Shown here: piece by piece, positions 16,246 to 25,618 of the stretch | Layout: every line of letters begins with the position of its first letter | How positions within the stretch are numbered: the first letter of the stretch is position 1 | From: Pseudothioglobus sp905182815 | GTDB taxonomy: Bacteria; Pseudomonadota; Gammaproteobacteria; PS1; Pseudothioglobaceae | Direction of reading: 5' to 3' | NCBI RefSeq assembly: GCF_048087625.1 | Contig: NZ_CP159805.1 | Coordinates: forward strand, 1,116,001-1,180,000 | DNA length: 64,000 bases | The notes under the pieces: generated by a model | Told to the model about the DNA's origin: nothing | The model's database searches: none | What the model saw: the letters and a program-made list of their open reading frames with translations, nothing else | Program-made: the position numbers and the translations under genes

Positions 16246-17613
16246 CTATGCTCCTTGTGTTAGTGTTTCGTTTATTGAAATTGCAGCAAGTTTGCCATCT
16301 TGTACTGCTGACACTGTTAAATTGTCACCATCAAGAACACAGTCTCCTCCTGCCCATACTTTAGACAATGAAGTTTTACGTTGTTCATCTACAACAATCC
16401 TTCCTTTTTCTATTTCCAAACTGTTATTATCTGTCAAGCCTTCAGTCACTAATTTTTGCCCAATAGCTTTGAAAACAACATCAGCTTTTAATGTAATATT
16501 TTCCCCACTTGCCTTGAGGCTTCCATCATTTTGTGACTTCATAACATCAAACTCCATTGCAGTGACATGACTATCATCAGCTATCAGACGTTTTGGTGAC
16601 ATGTTATATTGAATTTGTACGTCATGCTTTTTTGCCAGAGCCTGCTCATATTCACTAGCAGCCATTATTTTTTTACTACGTCTGTAAGCAATCGTTACTT
16701 GCTCTGCACCTAACAATTTACTTTGAACAGCAATATCTATTGCTGTCATACCACCACCAATCACAACAATATTTTTTCCAACCATTAGTTCATCTTTATT
16801 ATTGGTTTGACGTAAATTTGCAATATATTCAACTGCATCAATAACACCAGAAATGTCTTCATTATCAAGATTAAGTTTATTTACTGAACCAAGACCACAC
16901 CCTAAAAATACTGCGTCATATTTCTCCTGAAGACCTTCAAGATTAATTTGTTTACCAAGCTGCATTCCTGTTTCGATAGTAATGCCACCAATATCTAGAA
17001 TGTAATCAAGTTCTTGCTGTGCAAAATCATTAGGAGTTTTATAAGCTGCAATGCCATACTCATTTAAACCTCCTAGCTTATCTTTGGAATCATAAACTGT
17101 TATTTTGTGCCCCAAAACCGCTAAACGATGAGCGCATGATATTCCAGCTGGCCCAGCCCCAACTACTGCAATAGACTTTCCTGTATTTTCTTGCCTAGAA
17201 AATAATTGCACTCCATTGTTTAATACTGAGTCAGTTGCATAACGTTGTAGTAAACCAATTTCGACAGGTTTTTGTTCATGATCATTTCGAACACATGCCA
17301 GTTGGCACAACTCCTCAGTTGGGCAGTCACGGGCACACATACCTCCAAAAATATTTTCACTTAAAATTTTCTCTGCAGCACCTGTTAAATTATCACTCCT
17401 AATACTTTGAATAAAGCCTGGGACATCAATATCTGATGGACACGCCTTTGTGCAAGGAGCGTCATAACAAAAATAACATCGATCAGCCTCAATTAATGCC
17501 TCTATTGCAGACAATGGTGCATGGAGGTCTGAAAAATTATCATCAATCTCTTTTTTACTAAGGCGATGTGACTTAATGTTCATTACCTTATTTGTTAAAT
17601 TATTGTCACTCAT
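16246..17613 (-). CDS. preT: Dihydropyrimidine dehydrogenase, NAD(P)H/FAD subunit
   Basis: 455 residues from the chosen start. The N-terminal cysteine-rich domain (CYFCYDAPCTKACPSDIDVP, then GGMCARDCPTEELCQLAC) binds Fe-S clusters as in GltD-like proteins. IAVVGAGPAGISCAHRLA is the FAD site and IVVIGGGMTAIDIAVQSK the NAD(P) site. AGGDCVLDGDNLTVSAVQDG closes the flavin pocket. The ATG at 17613 is chosen because GGAGG lies 5 nt before it. The longer start at 17643 would overlap the RutR operator. It feeds electrons to PreA. Confidence 0.94.
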   Translation of the reverse strand: MSDNNLTNKVMNIKSHRLSKKEIDDNFSDLHAPLSAIEALIEADRCYFCYDAPCTKACPSDIDVPGFIQSIRSDNLTGAAEKILSENIFGGMCARDCPTEELCQLACVRNDHEQKPVEIGLLQRYATDSVLNNGVQLFSRQENTGKSIAVVGAGPAGISCAHRLAVLGHKITVYDSKDKLGGLNEYGIAAYKTPNDFAQQELDYILDIGGITIETGMQLGKQINLEGLQEKYDAVFLGCGLGSVNKLNLDNEDISGVIDAVEYIANLRQTNNKDELMVGKNIVVIGGGMTAIDIAVQSKLLGAEQVTIAYRRSKKIMAASEYEQALAKKHDVQIQYNMSPKRLIADDSHVTAMEFDVMKSQNDGSLKASGENITLKADVVFKAIGQKLVTEGLTDNNSLEIEKGRIVVDEQRKTSLSKVWAGGDCVLDGDNLTVSAVQDGKLAAISINETLTQGA

Positions 17614-17635
17614 ATTTTCCTCCGAAAAAAAATAT

Positions 17636-17651
17636 TTGACCATTTGGTCAG
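17636..17651. promoter_or_regulatory. RutR operator upstream of preTA-rutR
   Basis: TTGACCATTTGGTCAG matches the known RutR palindrome TTGACCANNTGGTCAA at 13 of 14 defined positions. It lies 23-38 bp before the preT ATG, where binding would block transcription start or early elongation. The RutR-like gene is the third gene of this operon. Confidence 0.85.
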
Positions 17652-17691
17652 GTTATATTAACAGAACCTCAATACAAAATAAATTTCCTTT

Positions 17692-19131
17692 TTAACGTTT
17701 CACAGCTTTTGGTATCTTTTTCTCAGCTTGGACATCTAGCCCTTGATAGAATGAAGAGTATGCAGGGCGGTCAATATATCTTCCAGCTCCCCTTTCAACT
17801 TTCAACTCTCCATTAGCATAGACAACTTTTGCAGCACTTATAGTATGTGAAGCACAGCCTTTGACTTCCATACCCTCAAAAATATTGAAATCAATATTTT
17901 GGTGGTGTGTTTTAGCAGAAATTGTCTTAGTTGCTTCTGGATCCCAGACAACAATATCTGCATCTGCACCAACTGAAATACTCCCTTTTCGAGGATAAAT
18001 ATTAAATATTTGTGCAGCATTAGTAGAAGTTAATTTAACAAACTCATTCATACTAAAAAGTCCAGTATTTACACCATGATGCCATAGCACTTCCATTCTA
18101 TTTTCCACGCCTGCAGTTCCATTTGGCGTTATACGAAAATCATCCTTACCAGCTGCTTTTTGATCAGCACAAAAACAACAGTGATCAGTAGCGGTAGTTT
18201 GCAAATTACCAGATATAACTCCTTTCCATAATGCATCTTGATGTTCTTTTGCTCTAAAAGGAGGACTCATTACATGAGCAGCAGCACTCTCAAAATCTTT
18301 ATTTAAGTAAACTGACTCATCTACAAGCAAATGTCCAGCTAAAACTTCACCAAATACTTTTTGCCCAGCATTTCGTGCTCTAGTAATTGCCTCTAAAGAC
18401 TGCTTAGTAGAAACATGAACGATATACAAAGGGACTCCATATACATTAGCAATACTAATAGCTCGACTAGCAGCCTCACCCTCAACCTCAGGTGGACGAG
18501 ATAATGGGTGACCCTCTGGTCCAGTTATGCCCATATCAAAAATCTTACTTTGTAATTGTGCAACCATTTCACCATTTTCAGCATGAACTGTTGGCATTGC
18601 ACCTAATTCTAATGACCTATTGAAGCTATTGACAAGTATTTCATCAGTGGCCATTATTGCGCCCTTATAAGCCATAAAGTGCTTAAAGCTGTTAACACCA
18701 TGTTTTTCAACTAGTGTTTTCATATCAGCATGGACAGTTTCATCCCACCAAGTAATGGCAACATGAAAGCTATAGTCAGCTACTGATTTCTCCGCCCACT
18801 GTCGCCATTGATGATAAGCCTCAAGAATACTCGTTCCAGGAGAAGGAATAACAAAATCAATAATCATTGTTGTTCCACCAGCAAGTCCAGCAGCTGTCCC
18901 AGTATAGAAATCTTCACTAGCAACAGTTCCCATAAACGGTAATTGCATATGGGTATGAGGGTCGATACCACCGGGCATAACATATTGCCCAGCAGCATCT
19001 ATTACCTCAGCGCCACTCGGCGCTGAGATATTACTGCCAATTTCCTGTATTTTGCCATCTGCACATAGCACATCGGCTTGAAAAGATTGATCAGCATTAA
19101 CAATTGTTCCATTTTTAATTAGTACAGACAT
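17692..19131 (-). CDS. hydA: Dihydropyrimidinase (D-hydantoinase family)
   Basis: 479 residues, amidohydrolase fold. PGGIDPHTHMQLPFMG carries the H-x-H zinc ligands. SFKHFMAYKG carries the carbamylated Lys that bridges the two zinc ions. VHAENG and IVHVSTKQS carry the other His ligands, and TDHCCF the catalytic Asp region. It opens dihydrouracil or dihydrothymine to N-carbamoyl-beta-alanine or its methyl homologue, the second step of the reductive pathway. It lies between the transporter genes and preT, facing the same way. 48 nt separate it from preT's upstream start, and that gap holds the RutR operator. Confidence 0.94.
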   Translation of the reverse strand: MSVLIKNGTIVNADQSFQADVLCADGKIQEIGSNISAPSGAEVIDAAGQYVMPGGIDPHTHMQLPFMGTVASEDFYTGTAAGLAGGTTMIIDFVIPSPGTSILEAYHQWRQWAEKSVADYSFHVAITWWDETVHADMKTLVEKHGVNSFKHFMAYKGAIMATDEILVNSFNRSLELGAMPTVHAENGEMVAQLQSKIFDMGITGPEGHPLSRPPEVEGEAASRAISIANVYGVPLYIVHVSTKQSLEAITRARNAGQKVFGEVLAGHLLVDESVYLNKDFESAAAHVMSPPFRAKEHQDALWKGVISGNLQTTATDHCCFCADQKAAGKDDFRITPNGTAGVENRMEVLWHHGVNTGLFSMNEFVKLTSTNAAQIFNIYPRKGSISVGADADIVVWDPEATKTISAKTHHQNIDFNIFEGMEVKGCASHTISAAKVVYANGELKVERGAGRYIDRPAYSSFYQGLDVQAEKKIPKAVKR

Positions 19132-19162
19132 AGTATTCTCCTACAAGAAATTAGATTTTATA

Positions 19163-20170
19163 TTATGATCCAAATGCAGCATCCCAGACTTTATGAGTCC
19201 AAGCACCGACTGGCTCGGCATTAATTACTGGATCAGAATCACTACCAAGTAAAGTATCAACAGTACGCTGGTAATCATCAACATTTAATTTACCGCCATT
19301 TGCAGTAAGTTTATTAACCTCACCCATCATACGACGCTGATGCTTTTCAGTTTGAGCACCACTCATGTCATTTTCAAGCACGATATCGGCAGCAGCATCG
19401 GAATTATTTGAAGCCCACTCCCAACCTTTCATGCTAGCACGAAGGAAACGCGCAGCTTTATCAACAAAAGCAGGATCATTTAGGTTTTCTTCCAAGACAT
19501 ACAATCCATCTTCAAGTGTTGAAACACCTTGCTCATCATATGGGAAAACTACTAGCTCATCGGCTGAAAGTCCACCATCAATAACTTGCCAGTATTCATT
19601 GTAAGTCATCGTTGACACGCAATCTGCTTGCTTTTGAAGAATAGGCTCTATCCCCCAGCCTTGCTTCAATACTGTCACTCCACCAGCACTTCCATCAGTT
19701 GCCATATTAAGCTTACTCATCCAGCTCAGGAATGGATACTCGTTACCGTAGAACCAAACTCCTAGAGTCTTATCTGCGAAGTCAGAAGGCGAACTTATGC
19801 CCGAATCTTTACGGCATGTAAGCATCATTCCAGTGCTTTTAAATGGCTGTGCTATGTTGACAAGGTTAAGCCCTTTTTCTCTAGATGCTAATGCTGCTGG
19901 CATCCACTCAATTAGAATATCAGCGCCACCGCCTGCCATAACTTGTGGAGGTGCAATATCTGGACCACCTGACTTAATTGTTACATCTAAACCCTCATCA
20001 TCGTAGTAACCATTTTCTAGTGCAACATAATAGCCTGCAAATTGAGCCTGAGTTACCCACTTCGTCTGAAGGGTAAATTTATCACCTGCTTGAGTATTAA
20101 AGCTCAAAGCTATAAGCATAGTAGAGCAAATTGCAGCTAATATCGTTTTACTTTTAAATATTTTCATCAT
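19163..20170 (-). CDS. ABC transporter substrate-binding protein, NMT1/THI5-like
   Basis: 335 residues from ATG 20170 (or 20167); GGGAG lies just upstream. A longer frame reaching 20317 would overlap the permease and lacks a signal peptide at its start, so it is rejected. MMKIFKSKTILAAICSTMLIALS then TQA is a Sec signal peptide. The mature part has the NMT1/ThiY-like pattern: TKWVTQAQFAGYYVALENG, DVTIKSGGPDIAPPQVMAGGGAD and VWFYGNEYPFLSWM. This family binds pyrimidine-like rings (thiamin precursors, riboflavin). In this operon the ligand is probably uracil, thymine or a dihydropyrimidine. Confidence 0.87.
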   Translation of the reverse strand: MMKIFKSKTILAAICSTMLIALSFNTQAGDKFTLQTKWVTQAQFAGYYVALENGYYDDEGLDVTIKSGGPDIAPPQVMAGGGADILIEWMPAALASREKGLNLVNIAQPFKSTGMMLTCRKDSGISSPSDFADKTLGVWFYGNEYPFLSWMSKLNMATDGSAGGVTVLKQGWGIEPILQKQADCVSTMTYNEYWQVIDGGLSADELVVFPYDEQGVSTLEDGLYVLEENLNDPAFVDKAARFLRASMKGWEWASNNSDAAADIVLENDMSGAQTEKHQRRMMGEVNKLTANGGKLNVDDYQRTVDTLLGSDSDPVINAEPVGAWTHKVWDAAFGS

Positions 20171-20208
20171 TTCTCCCTTTATTTTAAAAAAATAGTACTT
20201 ACCCAGAA

Positions 20209-21342
20209 CTAGCTTTTTCGCATCGATGGATGCCAGAAAGTTAATTTTCTTTCTAAAAGAGCAAATACTCCATAAAACATCGAACCTGTAACAGCAGCAA
20301 CCGCAATTGTTGCCCATACAATATCGATATTCATTCGGCCAACCTCAGCCGAAATTCTAAATCCCATTCCAACAATGGGTGTTCCAAAAAATTCTGCCAC
20401 TATAGCTCCAATCATAGCAAAAGTTGAGTTAATTTTCAATGCATTAAGAATAAATGGCATTGCATTTGGTAGACGCAAACTAAAAAGTTCTCGCCAGTAA
20501 CTTGAAGCATAAGTGTGTAATAAATCCCGATCAATCCTATCAGTCTCGTTAAGACCACTTAAGGTATTTACCATCATTGGAAAAAAAGTCATTATTGCAA
20601 CAACAGCTGCTTTGGACTGCCAATCAAATCCAAACCACATTATCATAATTGGCGCCATACCAATAATTGGTATTGCGCTAAAGAAGTTTCCAATTGGAAT
20701 TAATCCACGCCTTAAAAATGGTATTTTATCAGCTGCAATTGCAACGAGAAATCCTGTACCACTTCCCATAATAAAGCCAGGAATTGCTGATCGGACAAAA
20801 GTTTGATAGAAATCTGCAAATAAAGTAGCACCAAACCCATCAAATACTTGCCAAATAAGACTTGGTGCAGGTAACAACACCTGTGGAACGGACATACCTA
20901 TAGTAATAACCTCCCATAGAAAAAATATCCACGCACCAAATAAAACTGGAATGATTATAGTTAGAGATAATTCTATTAATTTATTCTTTGTTTTCAAAGC
21001 TGATAGTTGAACTAAGTTATTCCATGTTAGAAACCACAATGCACTTACCAAGAACCAGGCATCCAAACCCATAACTACCCCTTTATCGAATGAATGTATT
21101 AAATTTAATACAGACCAAGCTCCAGAGAATAAAGCTACAAAACAAATAGATAAAAGAAATAATCCCTGTTGACGAATAACAAAAAATATCAAACTGACAA
21201 TGGCAATAATGATCACAATAAAAGGATTAAGTGCATAATCATTAATTACGTTAAGCTGTAACGAAATAAAAGAGGCGATTGAAAAAATAAGACATAGCAA
21301 TCCTCTTAAGGGATACGACCTTATTATTGCCAGGAAATTCAT
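20209..21342 (-). CDS. ABC transporter permease, pyrimidine-type importer
   Basis: 377 residues. Beyond the usual six-span BPD_transp_1 domain (about residues 180-365) there is an extra N-terminal region with about four more membrane segments. The EAA-type loop that contacts the ATPase reads YWRELFSLRLPNAMPFILNALKI. It forms a hetero-pair with the permease at 21339, overlapping it by 4 nt. It most likely imports pyrimidines in this degradation locus. The extra N-terminal spans are longer than the roughly 260-300 residues usual in SsuC/ThiX-like permeases. Confidence 0.88.
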   Translation of the reverse strand: MNFLAIIRSYPLRGLLCLIFSIASFISLQLNVINDYALNPFIVIIIAIVSLIFFVIRQQGLFLLSICFVALFSGAWSVLNLIHSFDKGVVMGLDAWFLVSALWFLTWNNLVQLSALKTKNKLIELSLTIIIPVLFGAWIFFLWEVITIGMSVPQVLLPAPSLIWQVFDGFGATLFADFYQTFVRSAIPGFIMGSGTGFLVAIAADKIPFLRRGLIPIGNFFSAIPIIGMAPIMIMWFGFDWQSKAAVVAIMTFFPMMVNTLSGLNETDRIDRDLLHTYASSYWRELFSLRLPNAMPFILNALKINSTFAMIGAIVAEFFGTPIVGMGFRISAEVGRMNIDIVWATIAVAAVTGSMFYGVFALLERKLTFWHPSMRKS

Positions 21343-22238
21343 ATTTGCAGCCCCATACGATTATTAACTGCGCGCTCCATTCTTCCAACTATGGTAACTA
21401 GGGTTGCAGAAATCACTGAAGCAGTTATCAGGGCAGCCCAAATAAGACTGGTTTGTCCGTAATATGAGCCAGATAATAGGCGTGCACCAAGGCCACCTTG
21501 AGCACCAGCAGGAAGCTCTGCTACAATTGCCCCAACAACGCTCAGAGCAATGGCTACTTTTAAACTGGCAAATAAATAAGGAAGAGACGCTGGAAGACGT
21601 AATTTCCAAAAAACCTCAACCTTTGATGCTGAATAACTATTCATTAGGTCTACCAAGAGAATACTTGGTGACCTTAAACCTTTAACCATCCCAACAACAA
21701 CAGGAAAAAAACAAAGATAGGTTGAGATCATTGCTTTTGGAACTAAACCAATAATACCCATTGAACCTAACACAACGACAATCATCGGAGCAATTGCCAG
21801 AATTGGAATAGTTTGAGATGTAATTATCCAAGGCATTAAGGTTCGATCCAGTGCTGGCACATAAACAATACCCACTGACAAGACAATACCAAGAAAGGTG
21901 CCCATTATAAAGCCAACCATTGCAGAAGATAAAGTCACTCTAGAGTGGAAAACCAAACTCCGTGGTGAAGTTATCTTCTGATTCCAAATTGTTTTCTTTA
22001 ACTCCTTTGCAATTTGATGGGGTGATGGCAAAACAGGTCGCTCCATAGACCAAGAGTCTGAGGCTAGTTGTGAAAAAGACCACTCAATATTATTTTTTTC
22101 ATATCTGTCAATTAAAAAGGAGCTATTTAAATAAACTGCTCCCGCATACCATATCATAATAATAGCCGTTACCAGAATCACGACAGGACCAATACTTCCT
22201 CCTATAATCATACTGAAAAGCCTATTAGCTTCCATCAC
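21339..22238 (-). CDS. ABC transporter permease, pyrimidine-type importer
   Basis: 299 residues. One N-terminal membrane anchor is followed by a periplasmic segment (about 40-95) and a BPD_transp_1 domain with EAA loop KVEVFWKLRLPASLPYLFASLKVA. It pairs with the permease at 20209. Its start overlaps the end of the ATPase gene by 14 nt, indicating coupled translation. The family is the SsuC/TauC/ThiX type. Confidence 0.88.
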   Translation of the reverse strand: MMEANRLFSMIIGGSIGPVVILVTAIIMIWYAGAVYLNSSFLIDRYEKNNIEWSFSQLASDSWSMERPVLPSPHQIAKELKKTIWNQKITSPRSLVFHSRVTLSSAMVGFIMGTFLGIVLSVGIVYVPALDRTLMPWIITSQTIPILAIAPMIVVVLGSMGIIGLVPKAMISTYLCFFPVVVGMVKGLRSPSILLVDLMNSYSASKVEVFWKLRLPASLPYLFASLKVAIALSVVGAIVAELPAGAQGGLGARLLSGSYYGQTSLIWAALITASVISATLVTIVGRMERAVNNRMGLQI

Positions 22239-23034
22239 TATGCCCCTCTTTAAGCCCCTCTCTCACAAGTTGCGAAACCTTTAAGAACTCTTTTGATTCA
22301 CGAATATCAAGATTTCTATCTTTTGGAAAATTGGTATCAATTACATCAATAATTTTTCCTGGACGAGCTGACATTACAACAATCTTATTTGATAAGAATA
22401 CTGCCTCAGGTATTGAGTGGGTAACAAATACAACTGTTTTCTGAGTTTTTTCCCATAAACGCAATAACTCCTCATTTAAACGATCTCGAGTAATTTCATC
22501 TAGCGCTCCAAACGGCTCATCCATCAGTAACATATCAGGATCAAAACTCAAGGCTCTCGCAATCGAGACACGCTGCTGCATACCACCGGACAATTGCCAT
22601 GGATATTTTTTTTCAAATCCTGACAAGCCTACTAAAGACAAATATTGATTTGAAAGACTTTTTTGCTCATCTTTTGAATAACCTGATATCTCTAATGGTA
22701 AGTGGATATTTGCTTCTATATTGCGCCAAGGCAAAAGAGCTGGAGTTTGAAAAACATATCCATAAGCACGATCTAAGCGTGCTTGATTTGGCGATTTACC
22801 TTCTACATTGATTGTGCCACTTGTTGGTTTTTCTAGATCAGCTATTACCCTCAATAAAGTAGTTTTACCACACCCACTTGGGCCAATTAGTGAAACAAAA
22901 TCACCTGAATTAACTTTCATATTAATATCAGAAAGTGCATGCACTGGCTCTGACTGTGTTTCAAAGGTAAGACACAAATTACTAATATCTATGATTGAAG
23001 ACTCAGCAGACTTTATAGATGAAGACTCATTCAT
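22225..23034 (-). CDS. ABC transporter ATP-binding protein, pyrimidine-type importer
   Basis: 269 residues with all ABC ATPase motifs: Walker A GPSGCGKTT, Q-loop FQTPALLPW, signature LSGGMQQRVSIARAL, Walker B LLMDEPFGALD and the H-loop VFVTHSIPEA. It belongs to the TauB/SsuB/ThiZ branch. It starts 4 nt after the beta-ureidopropionase gene ends and overlaps the first permease, so the operon order is pydC, ATPase, permease, permease, binding protein, dihydropyrimidinase. Confidence 0.93.
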   Translation of the reverse strand: MNESSSIKSAESSIIDISNLCLTFETQSEPVHALSDINMKVNSGDFVSLIGPSGCGKTTLLRVIADLEKPTSGTINVEGKSPNQARLDRAYGYVFQTPALLPWRNIEANIHLPLEISGYSKDEQKSLSNQYLSLVGLSGFEKKYPWQLSGGMQQRVSIARALSFDPDMLLMDEPFGALDEITRDRLNEELLRLWEKTQKTVVFVTHSIPEAVFLSNKIVVMSARPGKIIDVIDTNFPKDRNLDIRESKEFLKVSQLVREGLKEGHSDGS

Positions 23035-23038
23035 GATG

Positions 23039-23911
23039 CTATTTTTCAGTTAGCCCTCCATAAAGGTCACTGCGCCTGTCTCTAAAAAATTGCCAAGTAT
23101 CTCGCACTTCTCGAACCATATTTAAATCAATTTCATGAACCAGCAACTCATCATCACCATAACTTGCTTGTGCTTCAATTTGACCACGAGGATTTACAAT
23201 ATAACTTGATCCATAGAATTCTCCCATTTGCTCTGCCCATGGCTCCTCTCTTCCAACTCGATTTATCGCACCAATAAAAACTCCATTTGCAGCAGCCGAA
23301 GCAGGTTGCTCTAATTCCCATAAATATTTACTTAATCCTGCCACTGTAGCTGAAGGATTAACAATATATTCAGCTCCATTTAAAGCTAATGCACGCCAAC
23401 CCTCAGGGAAGTGTCTGTCGTAACAAATATATACTCCCAACTTAACATATGCAGTTTCAAATACTGGATAACCAAGATTACCGGGTTTAAAGAAAAATTT
23501 TTCATAAAAACCAGGGGCAACTTGAGGAATATGAGTTTTACGATACTTCCCTAGAAAGCTTCCATCAGCGTCAATTACTGCTGCAGTATTGTAATAAATA
23601 CCTGGCATTTCTTCTTCATAGATAGGAGCAACAATTACCATTTGGTATTTTTTAGCATATTCTTGCATTAGCTTAACTGTTGGTCCATCAGGAATTGATT
23701 CAGCTGCTGCATACCATTTTTTATCCTGACTTGGACAAAAGTATGGCTGAGTAAATACTTCTTGAAAACAAAGCACTTTTACCCCTTGTTTTGCAGCATC
23801 CTCTATCATAGGGATATGAGCCTCAATCATTAAATCACGTATTTTTTCTGGCGACATCGTGCCATCGCCTTTCAATCCCATTTGGATCAGACCACACTTT
23901 AATTTACTCAT
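23039..23911 (-). CDS. pydC: Beta-ureidopropionase (nitrilase superfamily)
   Basis: 290 residues with the carbon-nitrogen hydrolase triad: Glu in CFQEVFTQPYF, Lys in GKYRKTHIPQ and Cys in GVYICYDRHFPEGW. It resembles N-carbamoyl-beta-alanine amidohydrolases of this superfamily. It releases beta-alanine (from uracil) or beta-aminoisobutyrate (from thymine) with ammonia and CO2, the third step of the reductive pathway. It is the first gene of the operon and is preceded by a promoter block that is duplicated at 27213. Confidence 0.9.
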   Translation of the reverse strand: MSKLKCGLIQMGLKGDGTMSPEKIRDLMIEAHIPMIEDAAKQGVKVLCFQEVFTQPYFCPSQDKKWYAAAESIPDGPTVKLMQEYAKKYQMVIVAPIYEEEMPGIYYNTAAVIDADGSFLGKYRKTHIPQVAPGFYEKFFFKPGNLGYPVFETAYVKLGVYICYDRHFPEGWRALALNGAEYIVNPSATVAGLSKYLWELEQPASAAANGVFIGAINRVGREEPWAEQMGEFYGSSYIVNPRGQIEAQASYGDDELLVHEIDLNMVREVRDTWQFFRDRRSDLYGGLTEK

Positions 23912-23953
23912 TCAATTCCTCCTTTTCCGATTTGGTAAATAAAAAAAATTTAC

Positions 23954-24010
23954 ACTTCTTGACTAAATAGACAGGCTACATATTTTTTTTATACTTGTCA
24001 ACTATAATTA
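23954..24010 (-). promoter_or_regulatory. Promoter with RutR-like operator, copy A
   Basis: Read on the minus strand this block has TTGACA (23996-24001), a 17-bp spacer and TAGCCT (23973-23978). A degenerate palindrome follows, plus-strand TTGACTAAATAGACAGG (23959-23975). The latter aligns base for base with the preT operator TTGACCATTTGGTCAGG. The block is nearly identical to 27213-27269 and lies 43 bp before the pydC start. The -35 is strong; the -10 assignment is less sure. Confidence 0.6.
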
Positions 24011-24063
24011 ATTGGTTGACTTTAAATAGTTCTCAAAGTGGCATTAAATATAATCTAGGGGGC

Positions 24064-24093
24064 AAAAAAAATGACCTCCTAAAGGAGGTCACT
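24064..24093 (-). terminator. Rho-independent terminator after mmsA
   Basis: On the minus strand TGACCTCC, TTTA, GGAGGTCA is a perfect 8-bp stem followed by T8. It lies about 20 nt after the mmsA stop and separates this two-gene unit from pydC. Confidence 0.9.
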
Positions 24094-24113
24094 TAAAAAA
24101 ACATAAAAACCAG

Positions 24114-25604
24114 TTATGAAGGGAAAGAAAAGTTTACGCCTTCCCTTACACTGGATGATGGCCAGCGCTGAGTTATGGTTTTTCTACGTGTATAAAATCT
24201 TACGCTATCTGGCCCATATGCAGCCAAATCACCAAACATTGATTGCTTCCAACCACCAAAACTATGCTGAGCAGCAGGGACGGGCAATGGCACATTGATA
24301 CCAACCATACCAACTTTTATTTGATCACTAAAATATCTTGCTGCTTCACCATCTCGGGTGAAAATACACGTGCCATTACCATATTCATGCTCATCTATTA
24401 AGTCAATTGCTTGTTGCATAGTTTCTACTCTCACTACCTGCAATACTGGTCCAAATATTTCTTCCTTATAAGACTTCATTGAAGATTGCACGCTATCAAT
24501 AAGCGTTCCGCCAACATAAAAGCCATTTTCACAACCTTTCACCTCAACACTCCGTCCATCAACAACAATGTCGGCGCCTTGATCTTCTGCACTGGTGATA
24601 TATTCTTTAACTTTTTCCATATGATCTTTAGTTATAAGTGGTCCAAAATCATTTTTACTATTATCAAAATTACCCACCTTAAGGTCATGCATCTTAGATT
24701 TCAAGCCAGCTATTAAATTATCTGCTGTGACTGAGCCGACTGCTACTGCTACGGAAATTGCCATACACCTTTCACCACTTGAGCCAAATGCAGCACCTAT
24801 AAGAGCATTCACTGTATTCTCCATTTCTGCATCTTGCATAACAATAGCATGGTTTTTAGCGCCTCCAAGAGCTTGACACCTCTTATCATTTTCAGAAGCA
24901 GTTCTATAAATATATTTTGCAATAGGAGTTGATCCAACAAAACTTACAGCTTGTACTCTTTCATCTTTGAGCAAAGTATCTACTGCCTCCTTACCTCCAT
25001 TAACTACATTTAAAACCCCTTTTGGTAAGCCTGCTTCATTTAATAATTGAGCAATAAATAATGCTGACGAAGGGTCTCTTTCTGAGGGCTTTAATACAAA
25101 ACAATTACCACAAACTATTGCCATGGGATACATCCATAATGGAACCATAGCAGGAAAATTAAAAGGGGTGATTCCTGTAACAACTCCTAAGGGTTGAAAC
25201 TCACTCCATGAATCAATATTGGTTGAAATATTTTTACTATGCTCTCCTTTTAGAAGTTGAGGTGCATAGCAAGCATATTCAACATTCTCTATACCTCGAG
25301 TGATTTCACCAAGCGCATCATGTGCGATTTTTCCATGCTCCTCTCCAATTAATTGTGCTATTTTATTAATATTTTTTTCTAATAATTCTTTAAAACGAAA
25401 CATAATTCTAGCTCGTTTAAGTGGTGGCGTTGCTCGCCATGCTGGAAAAGCTTCGTGAGCCGCATTTATAGCTTTTTCAACAGTATTTTTTGAAGCAATT
25501 TCTACTTGCTTCCCAACCTCTCCTGTCGATGGATTAAATACATCTTGAGTAGGGTCACCCATTGATACAAGCTCACCATTAATAAGGTGTTCTACTAATT
25601 TCAT
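24114..25604 (-). CDS. mmsA: Methylmalonate/malonate-semialdehyde dehydrogenase (CoA-acylating)
   Basis: 496 residues of the ALDH superfamily, MmsA branch. GVVTGITPFNFPAMVPLWM and NCFVLKPSERDPS are branch-typical. SFVGSTPIAKYIY is the NAD-binding turn, and GERCMAIS carries the catalytic Cys. QALGGAKNHAIVM replaces the usual ELGGK, as in MmsA, which does not need the general-base Glu because CoA is the acceptor. It converts malonate semialdehyde to acetyl-CoA and methylmalonate semialdehyde to propionyl-CoA. It follows the aminotransferase by 14 nt with a good ribosome binding site. Confidence 0.93.
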   Translation of the reverse strand: MKLVEHLINGELVSMGDPTQDVFNPSTGEVGKQVEIASKNTVEKAINAAHEAFPAWRATPPLKRARIMFRFKELLEKNINKIAQLIGEEHGKIAHDALGEITRGIENVEYACYAPQLLKGEHSKNISTNIDSWSEFQPLGVVTGITPFNFPAMVPLWMYPMAIVCGNCFVLKPSERDPSSALFIAQLLNEAGLPKGVLNVVNGGKEAVDTLLKDERVQAVSFVGSTPIAKYIYRTASENDKRCQALGGAKNHAIVMQDAEMENTVNALIGAAFGSSGERCMAISVAVAVGSVTADNLIAGLKSKMHDLKVGNFDNSKNDFGPLITKDHMEKVKEYITSAEDQGADIVVDGRSVEVKGCENGFYVGGTLIDSVQSSMKSYKEEIFGPVLQVVRVETMQQAIDLIDEHEYGNGTCIFTRDGEAARYFSDQIKVGMVGINVPLPVPAAQHSFGGWKQSMFGDLAAYGPDSVRFYTRRKTITQRWPSSSVREGVNFSFPS

Positions 25605-25618
25605 TTCTTCTTTCTCCT

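Noticed and set aside
17614..17643. Longer preT start adding ten residues.
   Set aside because: The start lies inside the RutR operator and has no ribosome binding site, while the ATG at 17613 has GGAGG at good spacing.
20171..20317. 49-residue N-terminal extension of the ABC binding protein.
   Set aside because: It overlaps the permease gene, is cysteine-rich nonsense in character, and would bury the signal peptide.
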